The notes under the pieces: generated by a model
What the model was told of the DNA's origin: nothing
Seen by the model: only the letters and a program-made list of their open reading frames with translations
The model's database searches: none
Source of the DNA: Algoriphagus formosus
GTDB taxonomy: Bacteria; Bacteroidota; Bacteroidia; Cytophagales; Cyclobacteriaceae
Assembly: GCF_002807035.1 (NCBI RefSeq)
Contig: NZ_NIUC01000005.1
Location: 59,713 to 123,712 of the forward strand
Direction: 5' to 3'
Length of the DNA stretch: 64,000 bases
Made by a program: the position numbers and the translations under genes
Shown: piece by piece, positions 16,595 through 24,378 of the stretch
Position numbering within the stretch: the first letter of the stretch is position 1
Layout: every line of letters starts with the position of its first letter

Positions 16595-17429
16595 TTTGAT
16601 ACACATAACCAAACTCCCGCTCGATTTGAGATCGGGACATGGATTCGACTTTGACGGTCATATATACAGGATTCACAGGCCTATCTCGAGAAGCTCTCGG
16701 CTCTTGAGCAATCTTCTCAGCGACATCGATTCCTGAAATCACCTCACCGAATACCGTATACTCCCCATCCAGGTGTGGCGTTCCTCCCACAGTGGTGTAA
16801 GCTTGAATTTGCTCTGCTGACATATCCTTGGTCAATTTCATATTCAGCGACTGTTCAATCTCGTCCCGCTTTGATAAAATCACCTGGGTAAGGGAATCAA
16901 ATTCCTCCTGCTCATAAAGCTGATTGTATAGCATGCGTAGGGAATCCTGACTTTGAAGTTGCACATACTGCATAAAAGCTGCCTGAAGCTTAGGCATATC
17001 AGTCGTAAGCTCTAATTCCGTATATTCCTCGCCAAGGACAATGTAAAACTGTGAACCACTAGATCTACGTTCAGGATTGATATTGTTCCCTTGTCTGGCA
17101 GCGGCGATCATTCCTTTTTTGTGAAAATGATGGGGCAATATCTCAGCTGGCAATGTCGGCCACTCCTCTGCTGGCATTTCTTCCTTGCTAAAAACATCCC
17201 CACCCTGCACCATGAAATCAGGAATCACTCTGTGAAACTCGGTGGAATCAAAGCGTCCTGATTCAGCCAAATCAAGGAAATTCGACTTGTGAACCGGAGT
17301 ATCATCAAATAGCACAGCCACGATTTCACCATGCCTTGTGTCTATTCGGATGACTTGTTCCTTCTGACCTGCGCAGCCAATCATTACGAATACAACCAGC
17401 GCAATACCAAGTAATGATTTTAAACTCAT
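16584..17429 (-). CDS. Cyclophilin-type peptidylprolyl isomerase, lipoprotein with helical insert
   Basis: Prolyl cis-trans isomerase exported as a lipoprotein (LLGIALVVFVMIGCAGQ, Cys about residue 19). The cyclophilin core is clear: VIRIDTRHGEIVAVLFDD, FHRVIPDFMVQGGD with the catalytic Arg, GSQFYIVLG, and GGTPHLDGEYTVFGEVISG. Between FYIVLG and GGTPHLD there is an insert of about 70 residues, mostly charged and helical (LQAAFMQYVQLQSQDS..., EQEEFDSLTQVILSKRDEIEQ), which is longer than in minimal cyclophilins and is seen in other Bacteroidota lipoprotein PPIases. It probably helps fold outer-membrane or periplasmic proteins. Its start overlaps hemC by 4 bases (ATGA). Confidence 0.9.
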   Translation of the reverse strand: MSLKSLLGIALVVFVMIGCAGQKEQVIRIDTRHGEIVAVLFDDTPVHKSNFLDLAESGRFDSTEFHRVIPDFMVQGGDVFSKEEMPAEEWPTLPAEILPHHFHKKGMIAAARQGNNINPERRSSGSQFYIVLGEEYTELELTTDMPKLQAAFMQYVQLQSQDSLRMLYNQLYEQEEFDSLTQVILSKRDEIEQSLNMKLTKDMSAEQIQAYTTVGGTPHLDGEYTVFGEVISGIDVAEKIAQEPRASRDRPVNPVYMTVKVESMSRSQIEREFGYVYQNEK

Positions 17430-18361
17430 TGATTTAAATTGGATTTTATCTCTTCTAAAATTTCTTTTCCTCCTGCTGCAAAAACTTGCGCTGCGAGCTT
17501 TTCTCCAAGGCCTTCAGGATCAGTAACTGCCCCCTCTACCTCGAAGAAAATTCTTTTTTGCCCATCCAAACTGACAATCCCTCCTTTGAGTGTCAATCCG
17601 TCCTCTTTATGGCCAGCCAAAGCAAAAACAGGAATGCTACAACCCCCTTCTAAAACCCTCAAATAAGCTCTTTCCGCCCTCAACTTTTGGGATGTCTCGG
17701 GATGATCACAAGTGGCGATTATTTTTTCCTTTAGAAATGGATCAAGATTAGTAGATGCTTCGATCGCGACGGAGCCCTGCCCCACAGCCGGAATAAATTT
17801 GTCCAGTGACAAATTATCAGCAATCATCTCATCATACCCCATCCGATGAACTCCGGCATAGGCTAAAAGTAGGGCATCACACAAACCCTCTTCCATCTTT
17901 CGGATGCGGGTTTGGAGGTTGCCTCGAACTTCTACTGTTTTGACATGGGGATAAAAATGCTTCAAGGTAGCCACTCGGCGAGTAGATGATGTACCCAGAA
18001 GGAGAGGCTTGGACGAATCGTCCAGATCAATGGATTTTTTGTGAGAAAGAATCACATCGTGGGGAAGCTCTCGCTCGGTAAATGCGATGATTTCGAAACC
18101 TTCCGGAAGGGAAGATTGCATATCCTTTGCAGAATGAACTGCAATATCTATTCGTCCATCTTGTAGTTGATCTTCAAGCTCTTGGGTAAAAACCCCCTTG
18201 CTTCCAATTTTTGAAATGGAGACATCCAATATCTGGTCTCCTTTGGTATCGATGATGACAATCTCGGCTTCTAGCCCACCTTGCTCCAATAAATCCTGAA
18301 CATGGTATGCCTGCCAAAGCGCCAGTTTGCTCCCTCTCGTCCCTATTTTTATTTTTGTCAT
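17426..18361 (-). CDS. hemC: Porphobilinogen deaminase (hydroxymethylbilane synthase)
   Basis: Polymerises four porphobilinogens into hydroxymethylbilane in tetrapyrrole synthesis, in the cytoplasm. The sequence begins [19 protein letters not shown], has the catalytic-loop [15 protein letters not shown] with the essential Asp, the LGTSSTRR and [13 protein letters not shown] arginine clusters that bind the growing chain, and [11 protein letters not shown] with the Cys that anchors the dipyrromethane cofactor. At 311 residues it is of typical length. It overlaps its neighbours by 4 bases on each side. hemE and hemB lie elsewhere in this window (44164 and 49868), so the pathway is split over operons. 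Confidence 0.97.
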   Translation of the reverse strand: MTKIKIGTRGSKLALWQAYHVQDLLEQGGLEAEIVIIDTKGDQILDVSISKIGSKGVFTQELEDQLQDGRIDIAVHSAKDMQSSLPEGFEIIAFTERELPHDVILSHKKSIDLDDSSKPLLLGTSSTRRVATLKHFYPHVKTVEVRGNLQTRIRKMEEGLCDALLLAYAGVHRMGYDEMIADNLSLDKFIPAVGQGSVAIEASTNLDPFLKEKIIATCDHPETSQKLRAERAYLRVLEGGCSIPVFALAGHKEDGLTLKGGIVSLDGQKRIFFEVEGAVTDPEGLGEKLAAQVFAAGGKEILEEIKSNLNQ

Positions 18362-19266
18362 TGATCTGCACTACGTTTTGGAGAATTTTTCAGTACTCCT
18401 TCCTCTATAAATTTGATAATTGCCCCGGCGACATCTACACCTGTAGCCTTTTCAATCCCTTCTAGTCCGGGAGAACTATTCACTTCCAAAATCAAGGGAC
18501 CCCGGTCTGACTGCAGCATATCAACTCCCGCTACGTCAAGTCCTAGCGCTTTAGCAGCTCCCAAAGCCGCTGCTCGTTCAGCCCGGGAAAGTTTGATCAC
18601 GGTAGCTTTCCCTCCACGATGTAAATTGGAGCGAAACTCACCCTCAGCTCCTTGTCGCTTCATTGCCCCGACGACTTTACCATTAACTACGAAAGCCCGG
18701 ATGTCAGCTCCTTTAGCTTCTTTGATAAATTCCTGGACAATAATTCTAGCCCTAAGTCCATGAAAAGCCTCGATGACAGACTGCCCGGCCTTTTTGGTTT
18801 CAGCCAAGACTACTCCGAGCCCTTGAGTTCCTTCCAATAGTTTGATGATCAAAGGAGCTCCTCCCACATGCTCAATGATTTGCTTTTCTCCTCCTTTGGA
18901 AAAATTAGTGAATGCCGTCTTAGGCATACCCAAACCTGCTCTGGAAAGAATCTGAAGGCTACGCAACTTATCTCTACTTCGGACAATTGCCTGGGAATTA
19001 TTAGCAGAAAATGCTCCCATCAGCTCAAACTGACGAACCACGGCAGTACCATAAAAAGTAACAGACGCGCCAATCCTGGGAATAATAGCATCAATATCAG
19101 TAAGACTTTGGCCTTTAAAAATGATCGAAGGGCCTTCCTGCTCGATGATCAGATCACAAATACTATGATCGACTACGGCCGCCTCATGGCCTGCAGCTTT
19201 GACAGCCTCCACAAGTCTGCGCGTAGAATACAAGTTACTGTTTCGGGATAGTATGGCGATCTTCAT
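18358..19266 (-). CDS. rimK: RimK-family ATP-grasp ligase
   Basis: ATP-grasp ligase of the RimK type; the E. coli enzyme adds glutamates to the C-terminus of ribosomal protein S6. The N-terminus [21 protein letters not shown] is the RimK signature. The ATP-grasp core shows [20 protein letters not shown] (split), [19 protein letters not shown], and the Mg-binding [19 protein letters not shown] near the C-terminus. At 302 residues it matches RimK length. Immediately upstream is a RimB-like gene overlapping by 4 bases, a pairing known from Pseudomonas. No ribosomal protein S6 gene is in the window, so the target is inferred from the family. Confidence 0.93.
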   Translation of the reverse strand: MKIAILSRNSNLYSTRRLVEAVKAAGHEAAVVDHSICDLIIEQEGPSIIFKGQSLTDIDAIIPRIGASVTFYGTAVVRQFELMGAFSANNSQAIVRSRDKLRSLQILSRAGLGMPKTAFTNFSKGGEKQIIEHVGGAPLIIKLLEGTQGLGVVLAETKKAGQSVIEAFHGLRARIIVQEFIKEAKGADIRAFVVNGKVVGAMKRQGAEGEFRSNLHRGGKATVIKLSRAERAAALGAAKALGLDVAGVDMLQSDRGPLILEVNSSPGLEGIEKATGVDVAGAIIKFIEEGVLKNSPKRSADQ

Positions 19267-19715
19267 GAATTAATTGATTTTTGGTTTTTGGAAAGATTGA
19301 TGGAATCTACATCGACCAAAAATCTCCCTTTTAAAATTTTACGCCCGAGCAAGATGGCGTTTTTCATTTTGGACCGATCAGTCAGGGTAAACTCAGCCTG
19401 AAACTTCTTTCCTCCAAGCTCCAACTCAGTCTCAATCAAATATCGGATTTCTGCCTGCCCGAATGAATTTTTAACTTTCTTTTCTCTGAAGTTTTCAAAA
19501 ACGACTTCCTCTCCCGTGAATTTTTTATGCCCCGGCATCAAAACCTGAAACACGAGCACCTCTTTTCCTTCTTTCTCCTCCAATCGGATATGCTCCGCAT
19601 GTAGCGCGCTCGTGTAGGCCCCTGTATCAACTTTGGCCCAGACAGAATCTAGCCCCAAGCCAGGCAAGCTGATGCGCTCTTTTCGTCCGATGATGGTTTT
19701 AGGCTGCTTTGACAT
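19263..19715 (-). CDS. RimB-like putative zinc-dependent / retropepsin-fold protease (RimK partner)
   Basis: Small 150-residue protein of the family annotated as ATP-dependent zinc protease or RimB, with a retropepsin-like fold. Its signature is [15 protein letters not shown] followed by [19 protein letters not shown], where DTGAYTSAL contains the aspartic-protease-like DTG. The C-terminal part ([24 protein letters not shown], then [17 protein letters not shown]) is also typical of the family. In Pseudomonas RimB acts on RimK-modified S6, which fits its position 4 bases into rimK. It overlaps the end of the DNA polymerase delta' gene by 17 bases. Whether it is really a zinc enzyme cannot be seen. 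Confidence 0.87.
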   Translation of the reverse strand: MSKQPKTIIGRKERISLPGLGLDSVWAKVDTGAYTSALHAEHIRLEEKEGKEVLVFQVLMPGHKKFTGEEVVFENFREKKVKNSFGQAEIRYLIETELELGGKKFQAEFTLTDRSKMKNAILLGRKILKGRFLVDVDSINLSKNQKSINS

Positions 19716-20847
19716 TGCGATACATTAAGAGAAGGACCTGCAAAGAGAGATCAGTAAATATCAACTTCGCATTTCCATTTCTATTTAGATGATAGATGGC
19801 TGTATTAAATTTCTCATACAAAAGAGCAGCTGAGTCGGCATCAATTACAGACGCACTAATCTTTTGGATAAAATCCCGGTCCTCACCTTGGGTACGCAAA
19901 AGCTTTTCGGCATTGGCATTTTGAAGCAAAATCTCCCGCACGACATTCAGGCCTGTTTGTAACAAGGACATTTGATAGTCAAGGTTGGATTTACTGAATT
20001 CATCAGCTCGCTGAAATAAAGCAGCAAACTTTCGTGTCATACAAAGTCTAAACCAGTCCCGGATCCAAATCACCTGCTTATCTTCCACCTGATCGACCAT
20101 TCGCACAGCCGTACGAATATTGCCATCAGCTATCATTGCTACTTGACGTGCCACTTCTTCGCTACATCCTTGCGAGGCGATCAAATAATCCTGTATCTCC
20201 TGATCGGTGAAAGAGCGAATGTTAATTTTTTGGGTTCGAGATAAAATAGTCGTCAACAACTGATCCGGCTGGGAAGTAATTAGCATAAAAAACGTCCCGG
20301 GTTGCGGTTCTTCCAAGATCTTCAATAATGCATTGGAAGCCTCTGTATTGAGATGCTCCACAGCCCAAATCATCATAATCTTATAGCTTCCCTCGAAGGA
20401 CGAGAGGGAAAGAGATTGGATGACTTCTCTTGCAGCGGCTACTGAGATATTGAGCTTTTTCTTTTCAAATTTATTCAGCTGAATAAAGTCGTGAATATTC
20501 GCATAGGGCGTTTTGGAAGCAAACTCACGAAAATTGGCTAAGAGTTGAGCATTGATCTGATCTGCTCTTTTCTGCTCCTCTTTGGTCAGCGCTACTCGAG
20601 GGAAAACGAAATTAAAGTCAGGAAGAACCAATCGGGCCATTCGCTGACAGTTGGAGCAAGTGCCACAGGAATCGGTTTCTGTTGGATTCTCGCAGTACAG
20701 GTAAGTGGCAAGAGCCAATGGCATAGTCAGTGATGCCGAGCCTTCCGGCCCATGGAAAAGCAGGGCATGCGCCAGATGGTTATTTTTAACCGCCTGTACA
20801 AGCCTGGTCTTGGTATCTTCTAGTCCGGGAATTTGAGCAAACTGCAT
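19699..20847 (-). CDS. holB: DNA polymerase III delta' subunit
   Basis: Clamp-loader subunit of the replicative polymerase. The N-terminal AAA+-like domain has AHALLFHGPEGSASLTMPLAL, where the P-loop Lys is missing, as is usual for delta', which does not hydrolyse ATP. A zinc module of spacing C-x8-C-x2-C-x2-C follows (from about residue 52), matching E. coli delta'. Further on come the SAAREVIQSLS-like sensor region, EASNALLKILEEPQPGTFFMLIT, and LLTTILSRTQKI with the SRTQ (SRC-like) motif. The C-terminal collar domain is divergent. It is co-transcribed with the GlmU-like gene (17-base gap) and the rimB-like gene. Confidence 0.92.
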   Translation of the reverse strand: MQFAQIPGLEDTKTRLVQAVKNNHLAHALLFHGPEGSASLTMPLALATYLYCENPTETDSCGTCSNCQRMARLVLPDFNFVFPRVALTKEEQKRADQINAQLLANFREFASKTPYANIHDFIQLNKFEKKKLNISVAAAREVIQSLSLSSFEGSYKIMMIWAVEHLNTEASNALLKILEEPQPGTFFMLITSQPDQLLTTILSRTQKINIRSFTDQEIQDYLIASQGCSEEVARQVAMIADGNIRTAVRMVDQVEDKQVIWIRDWFRLCMTRKFAALFQRADEFSKSNLDYQMSLLQTGLNVVREILLQNANAEKLLRTQGEDRDFIQKISASVIDADSAALLYEKFNTAIYHLNRNGNAKLIFTDLSLQVLLLMYRNVKAA

Positions 20848-20864
20848 GCAAATGAGGTATTATA

Positions 20865-22055
20865 TTATTTTTCCCAAATTCTGTAGTTCTTGCTGAAATC
20901 AAAAACTTTCTGAAGCATTTCTTGGTCTTTTTCCCCAAGCTCAACTTTTCTGCGCTGCATGACGGCTTGGGCAGTTTGGAGAAATTTTGGAAACTGGAAG
21001 GTAGAAAAACCTGCTGCTCCACCCCAGGCGAATGAAGGGATGAAATTTCTTGGAAAACCATCTCCAAAGATATTTGCTCCTACCCCCACAACAGTCCCTG
21101 TATTAAACATGGTATTGATCCCACATTTGGAATGGTCTCCCATCATCAATCCACAAAACTGCAACCCGGTATTGGTAAATCCTCCTCGGATATAATCCCA
21201 AAGTTTGACAGGAGCGTAGTTGTTTTTCAAGTTGCTTGTATTCGTATCCGCTCCTAAGTTACACCACTCACCGATGACCGAATTTCCCAAAAAGCCCTCG
21301 TGGCCTTTATTGGAATACCCAAAAATCACCGAATTGGAAACCTCACCTCCTACTTTGGAATGAGGGCCTATTGTGGTATCTCCCCGGAGTTTTGCACCCA
21401 TATTCACCGTAGAGCCTTCACAAAGGGCAAAAGGTCCACGAATCAGAGAACCTTCTTGGATTTCTGTATTCTTTCCGATATAGATCGGTCCTCCCTCAGC
21501 ATTCAAAATAGATGCCCTAATGACGGCCCCTTCTTCGATGAAAATATTTTCAGGAGAATAGACTTTGGTGTGAGGGTCTGTGATGGCTTGACTTTTTCGG
21601 TCCTTAGTCAAAAGCTCAAAATCCCGTCGAATTTCTCTGCCATTAAACTGGAAAATCTCCCAACTCTTTTGAATCATGACAGGCTCAAAATCAAGCTGGA
21701 CAGCTTGCTTTTTTGATACCAGACCTAGATTTTTTTCAGTTTCACCGATATAGCTAGCTACGAGGGTTTTCCCAAAATACAGCGCCTGTCCATCACTTAA
21801 CTTGCCAAATTCCTCCCATAATTCTGGTGTGGGAATAAGTGCTCCGTTTACAGCTAAATGAGCGCCAGCTTGACGAGGAAAAAGGTCCTGCAGATAGTCT
21901 TGGGTCAAAAAAGAAGGGGTAGAACCTGAGAACTGCGCCCATTTTTCGGATATTTTCAAAATACCTACTCTGATATCAGCGATGGGACGGGTAAAAGTGA
22001 AAGGTAGCAGCGCCCCACGAATCGAAGGGTCATCAAACAAAAGGATGTTTTCCAT
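20865..22055 (-). CDS. GlmU-like putative sugar nucleotidyltransferase with left-handed beta-helix
   Basis: 396-residue protein of the GlmU-like family found in Bacteroidota. The N-terminal half (MENILLFDDPSIRGALLPFTFTRP region) is related to nucleotidyltransferases, but the canonical GlmU LAAGxGTRM pyrophosphorylase loop is not seen, so its catalytic competence is doubtful. The C-terminal half has hexapeptide repeats (IFIEEGAVIRASILNAEGG, IGKNTEIQEGSLIRGPFALCEGS, GHEGFLGNSVIGEWCNLGA, NTMFNTGTVVGVGANIFG), forming a beta-helix acyltransferase-like domain. Family descriptions place it near cell-wall precursor metabolism. The start ATG sits about 5 bases after a perfect -7 box, so the message may be almost leaderless. 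It begins the holB-to-SDR operon. Confidence 0.78.
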   Translation of the reverse strand: MENILLFDDPSIRGALLPFTFTRPIADIRVGILKISEKWAQFSGSTPSFLTQDYLQDLFPRQAGAHLAVNGALIPTPELWEEFGKLSDGQALYFGKTLVASYIGETEKNLGLVSKKQAVQLDFEPVMIQKSWEIFQFNGREIRRDFELLTKDRKSQAITDPHTKVYSPENIFIEEGAVIRASILNAEGGPIYIGKNTEIQEGSLIRGPFALCEGSTVNMGAKLRGDTTIGPHSKVGGEVSNSVIFGYSNKGHEGFLGNSVIGEWCNLGADTNTSNLKNNYAPVKLWDYIRGGFTNTGLQFCGLMMGDHSKCGINTMFNTGTVVGVGANIFGDGFPRNFIPSFAWGGAAGFSTFQFPKFLQTAQAVMQRRKVELGEKDQEMLQKVFDFSKNYRIWEK

Positions 22056-22059
22056 GAGG

Positions 22060-22067
22060 CAAAAATA
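22060..22067 (-). promoter_or_regulatory. -7 promoter box (TATTTTTG) for the GlmU-like operon
   Basis: On the minus strand TATTTTTG is an exact TAnnTTTG match ending 4 bases before the start codon at 22055. It is formed by the U-tract of the rpmE terminator. No TTG was found at the -33 distance. Confidence 0.45.
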
Positions 22068-22104
22068 AAAAAGTCTCCCAGAAACTTTGCTCTGGAAGAC
22101 TTTT
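22061..22104 (-). terminator. Rho-independent terminator after rpmE
   Basis: On the minus strand AAAAGTCTTCCAGA pairs with TCTGGGAGACTTTT (13 of 14 pairs), loop of 8 bases, followed by TTTATTTTTG. Confidence 0.88.
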
Positions 22105-22124
22105 TAGCAGAAGGATATTGAAGC

Positions 22125-22367
22125 TTACTTCTTGTATCTTCTGTTGAATTTCTCTACTCGACCAGCAGTATCCAAAAGCATCTTCTTTCCGGTGTAGAAA
22201 GGGTGAGACTGAGAACTTACCTCTATTTTGTATAGGGGATATTCATTACCATCTTCCCAAACGATTGTCTCGCTGGTTTCGATAGTGGACTGGGTCAAGA
22301 ATTTAAACTCAGAAGAAGTGTCATAAAAGACTACTGGTCTGTAGTTTGGATGAATATCTTTTTTCAT
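22125..22367 (-). CDS. rpmE: 50S ribosomal protein L31, type B (zinc-independent)
   Basis: Large-subunit ribosomal protein, 80 residues. It starts [19 protein letters not shown] and continues [29 protein letters not shown]. The CxxC pairs of the zinc-binding type A form are absent, so this is the type B (RpmE2-like) version, often the only L31 in Bacteroidota. Type B has an extra internal segment, in line with the 80-residue length. A well-formed promoter lies upstream (22407-22436) and a terminator downstream, so it is a single-gene unit. Zur regulation, seen for rpmE2 in some bacteria, cannot be inferred here. Confidence 0.96.
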   Translation of the reverse strand: MKKDIHPNYRPVVFYDTSSEFKFLTQSTIETSETIVWEDGNEYPLYKIEVSSQSHPFYTGKKMLLDTAGRVEKFNRRYKK

Positions 22368-22406
22368 ATTTTCAGTGTTTTTGTCGGCGCTTGCTCAAAT
22401 GAGGCA

Positions 22407-22436
22407 CAAAGTTACCCTTTTTGTAAAAAGAGACAA
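22407..22436 (-). promoter_or_regulatory. Bacteroidota-type promoter of rpmE (TTG-N19-TAACTTTG)
   Basis: On the minus strand TTG (22436-22434) is followed after exactly 19 bases by TAACTTTG (22414-22407), an exact TAnnTTTG -7 box. The predicted transcription start near 22400 gives a leader of about 33 bases before the rpmE ATG. Confidence 0.7.
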
Positions 22437-22574
22437 AATCTTTGCTAAAAATAATCTGATCATCAGACTTTTTTTAGCAGAAATTGCCCTTACGGCAACT
22501 GAGTAGAATACAAAACTACTATTTTTCGATTTAAACAGCCCATAAAGGGCTCACTATTTAAATATCAGCCCTAC

Positions 22575-24278
22575 ATGAAGCAGCTCTTTTCTTGGGATAA
22601 ATCTATATCAACTCTAATCATCGTCCTTTTCTCTAGTGTTTTCGCTTTGGACAGCTTGGCACAAGGAAGTTACATCCCTTTTGAGCGGGACTACTATCAC
22701 CGATTTGAGCGATACGAAATTCTCCAAGGGTACAACAATCCCTTTTTTCAGACAGGCTACAAACCCATACGAAGGGATAAACTGGCCCTATTTTTAGACA
22801 GCCTCGCTCAGGACCCGGTCATCCAAACTGCTTCGGATCGATTCAACCTCTCCTATCTCGCTCAGGATAATTGGGAATTTGTAAATCAAGAGACTCCTGA
22901 TTCCAAGAAACCTTTTCTCAAAAAGCTTTACCGACGTCCTGGAGACTTTGCCCATTCCTACTCGGAGGACTTTGATATTCATCTCAGCCCAGTTATTTAT
23001 TTGGCCGGAGGCATGGAAAATGACTACGAGGATCGCCCGGCTCAACTCAGCCGTGGATTTGTAGTACGTGGAGCGATTGATAAAAAAGTGAGCTTTTTCA
23101 CCTACCTCACGACTACTGAATTGTTTTTCCCAAGTTGGGTAAAAGACTATGCTGAATACCGAGGAGCCGTCCCTGGTGAAGGTTTTTGGAAAGAATACAA
23201 TTCAAGCGGATACAGCTTTTTCTCAGCTAGAGGACATGTCAACTTTCACCTGACCAAAAGCATTCAGGCGCAGGTTGGACATGATCGCAATTTCATTGGT
23301 GAGGGATATCGCTCCTTTCTGCTTTCCGATTTTTCAAACCCCTACATGTTTGTCAAAATCAATACACGGTTTGGAAGATTTCAGCTGACTAATCTCTGGA
23401 CCCAGATGACCGCAGATGTGATTTTTGACAGAGGAAGACCCACAGACGGACGCTATCCCCAGAAGTATTTCTCTATGCATCGATTGGGAGTCGATATCGG
23501 CAAAAAACTGAATCTCGGTTTCTTTGAGTCTGTCATGACGGATAAGGTCAATTTCAATTACTTCAACCCCATTGTCTTCTTTCGCTGGGTAGAGCAGCAG
23601 CTCGGAACACCCGACAAAGTGATGCTAGGGATGGATGCGAAATGGAATTTCCGACCTGGAATGCAACTCTACGGTCAGTTTGCGCTGGATGAGTTTGTAT
23701 TCAATGAATTCTTCGGAATAGATGGTAAAGGCTCAAAAAGAAATAAGTACGGCGTCCAAGCAGGTTATAAATACATCAATGTATTGGGTCTATCAAACTT
23801 AGACCTTCAGCTAGAATTCAACACCGCTAGGCCTTATACCTTTCAGGAAAAATTTGACTATCAATCTTTCACCAACTGGCGGACTCCACTGACTCACCCC
23901 CTAGGCGCCAATTTCAAGGAGTTTTTGGGCATACTTCGATATCAACCCATTCCGAAACTACAGCTAACTTTTCTTGGTAACTACCAACTGTACGGCACAG
24001 ACCCTGATCAGGAGACGAACTGGGGAGGAGATATCCTGAAAAACAGGCTGGAAGGAAGTCCGACAGGCCTTTTTGGAAATGTGACTGGACAAGGAATCGA
24101 GAATAAGGTAATCCAAACAAATCTGGTGGCTAGCTACATGCTCAAGCATAATCTCTTTGTGGATGCCACACATATATTCCGAAGACGAACAGCACAAGAT
24201 CTCGATGCCCCTGATAATTCCCAAGTCATTCAGTTGGGTTTACGATGGAATTTCATTCGTCCGGAATATAACTTTTGA
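22575..24278 (+). CDS. Outer-membrane beta-barrel, Wzi/RemB-like capsule assembly protein
   Basis: Exported 567-residue protein. A signal peptide ends at about residue 29 (VFALDSLAQG). The mature part begins SYIPFERDYYHRFERYEIL, then a region of unknown fold, then many amphipathic strands rich in Tyr, Phe, Trp and Gly (FSARGHVNFHLTKSIQAQVGHDRNFIGEGYRSF, split; FNYFNPIVFFRWVEQQLG; LQLYGQFALDEFVFNEFFG), ending QVIQLGLRWNFIRPEYNF with a terminal Phe, the BAM signal. The GHDRNFIGEGYRS segment and NPIVFFR resemble the Wzi/RemB family of capsule-assembly and gliding-associated proteins. No capsule genes are adjacent, so the role is tentative. Confidence 0.68.
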   Translation: MKQLFSWDKSISTLIIVLFSSVFALDSLAQGSYIPFERDYYHRFERYEILQGYNNPFFQTGYKPIRRDKLALFLDSLAQDPVIQTASDRFNLSYLAQDNWEFVNQETPDSKKPFLKKLYRRPGDFAHSYSEDFDIHLSPVIYLAGGMENDYEDRPAQLSRGFVVRGAIDKKVSFFTYLTTTELFFPSWVKDYAEYRGAVPGEGFWKEYNSSGYSFFSARGHVNFHLTKSIQAQVGHDRNFIGEGYRSFLLSDFSNPYMFVKINTRFGRFQLTNLWTQMTADVIFDRGRPTDGRYPQKYFSMHRLGVDIGKKLNLGFFESVMTDKVNFNYFNPIVFFRWVEQQLGTPDKVMLGMDAKWNFRPGMQLYGQFALDEFVFNEFFGIDGKGSKRNKYGVQAGYKYINVLGLSNLDLQLEFNTARPYTFQEKFDYQSFTNWRTPLTHPLGANFKEFLGILRYQPIPKLQLTFLGNYQLYGTDPDQETNWGGDILKNRLEGSPTGLFGNVTGQGIENKVIQTNLVASYMLKHNLFVDATHIFRRRTAQDLDAPDNSQVIQLGLRWNFIRPEYNF

Positions 24279-24335
24279 GTTTGAAGAGCTTTCCTGGAAT
24301 CACGATTCTGACCATCCAAGTGGAAAGCTCCTCAC

Positions 24336-24343
24336 TAAATTTG
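24336..24343 (+). promoter_or_regulatory. -7 promoter box (TAAATTTG) before the MsbA-like gene
   Basis: Exact match to TAnnTTTG, 35 bases before the ATG at 24379, which would give a leader of about 30 bases. No TTG is seen at the -33 spacing, so this rests on the -7 box alone. Confidence 0.4.
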
Positions 24344-24378
24344 CGTAACTTGCAGGCCAAAATTGGCTTGTTTACTTC

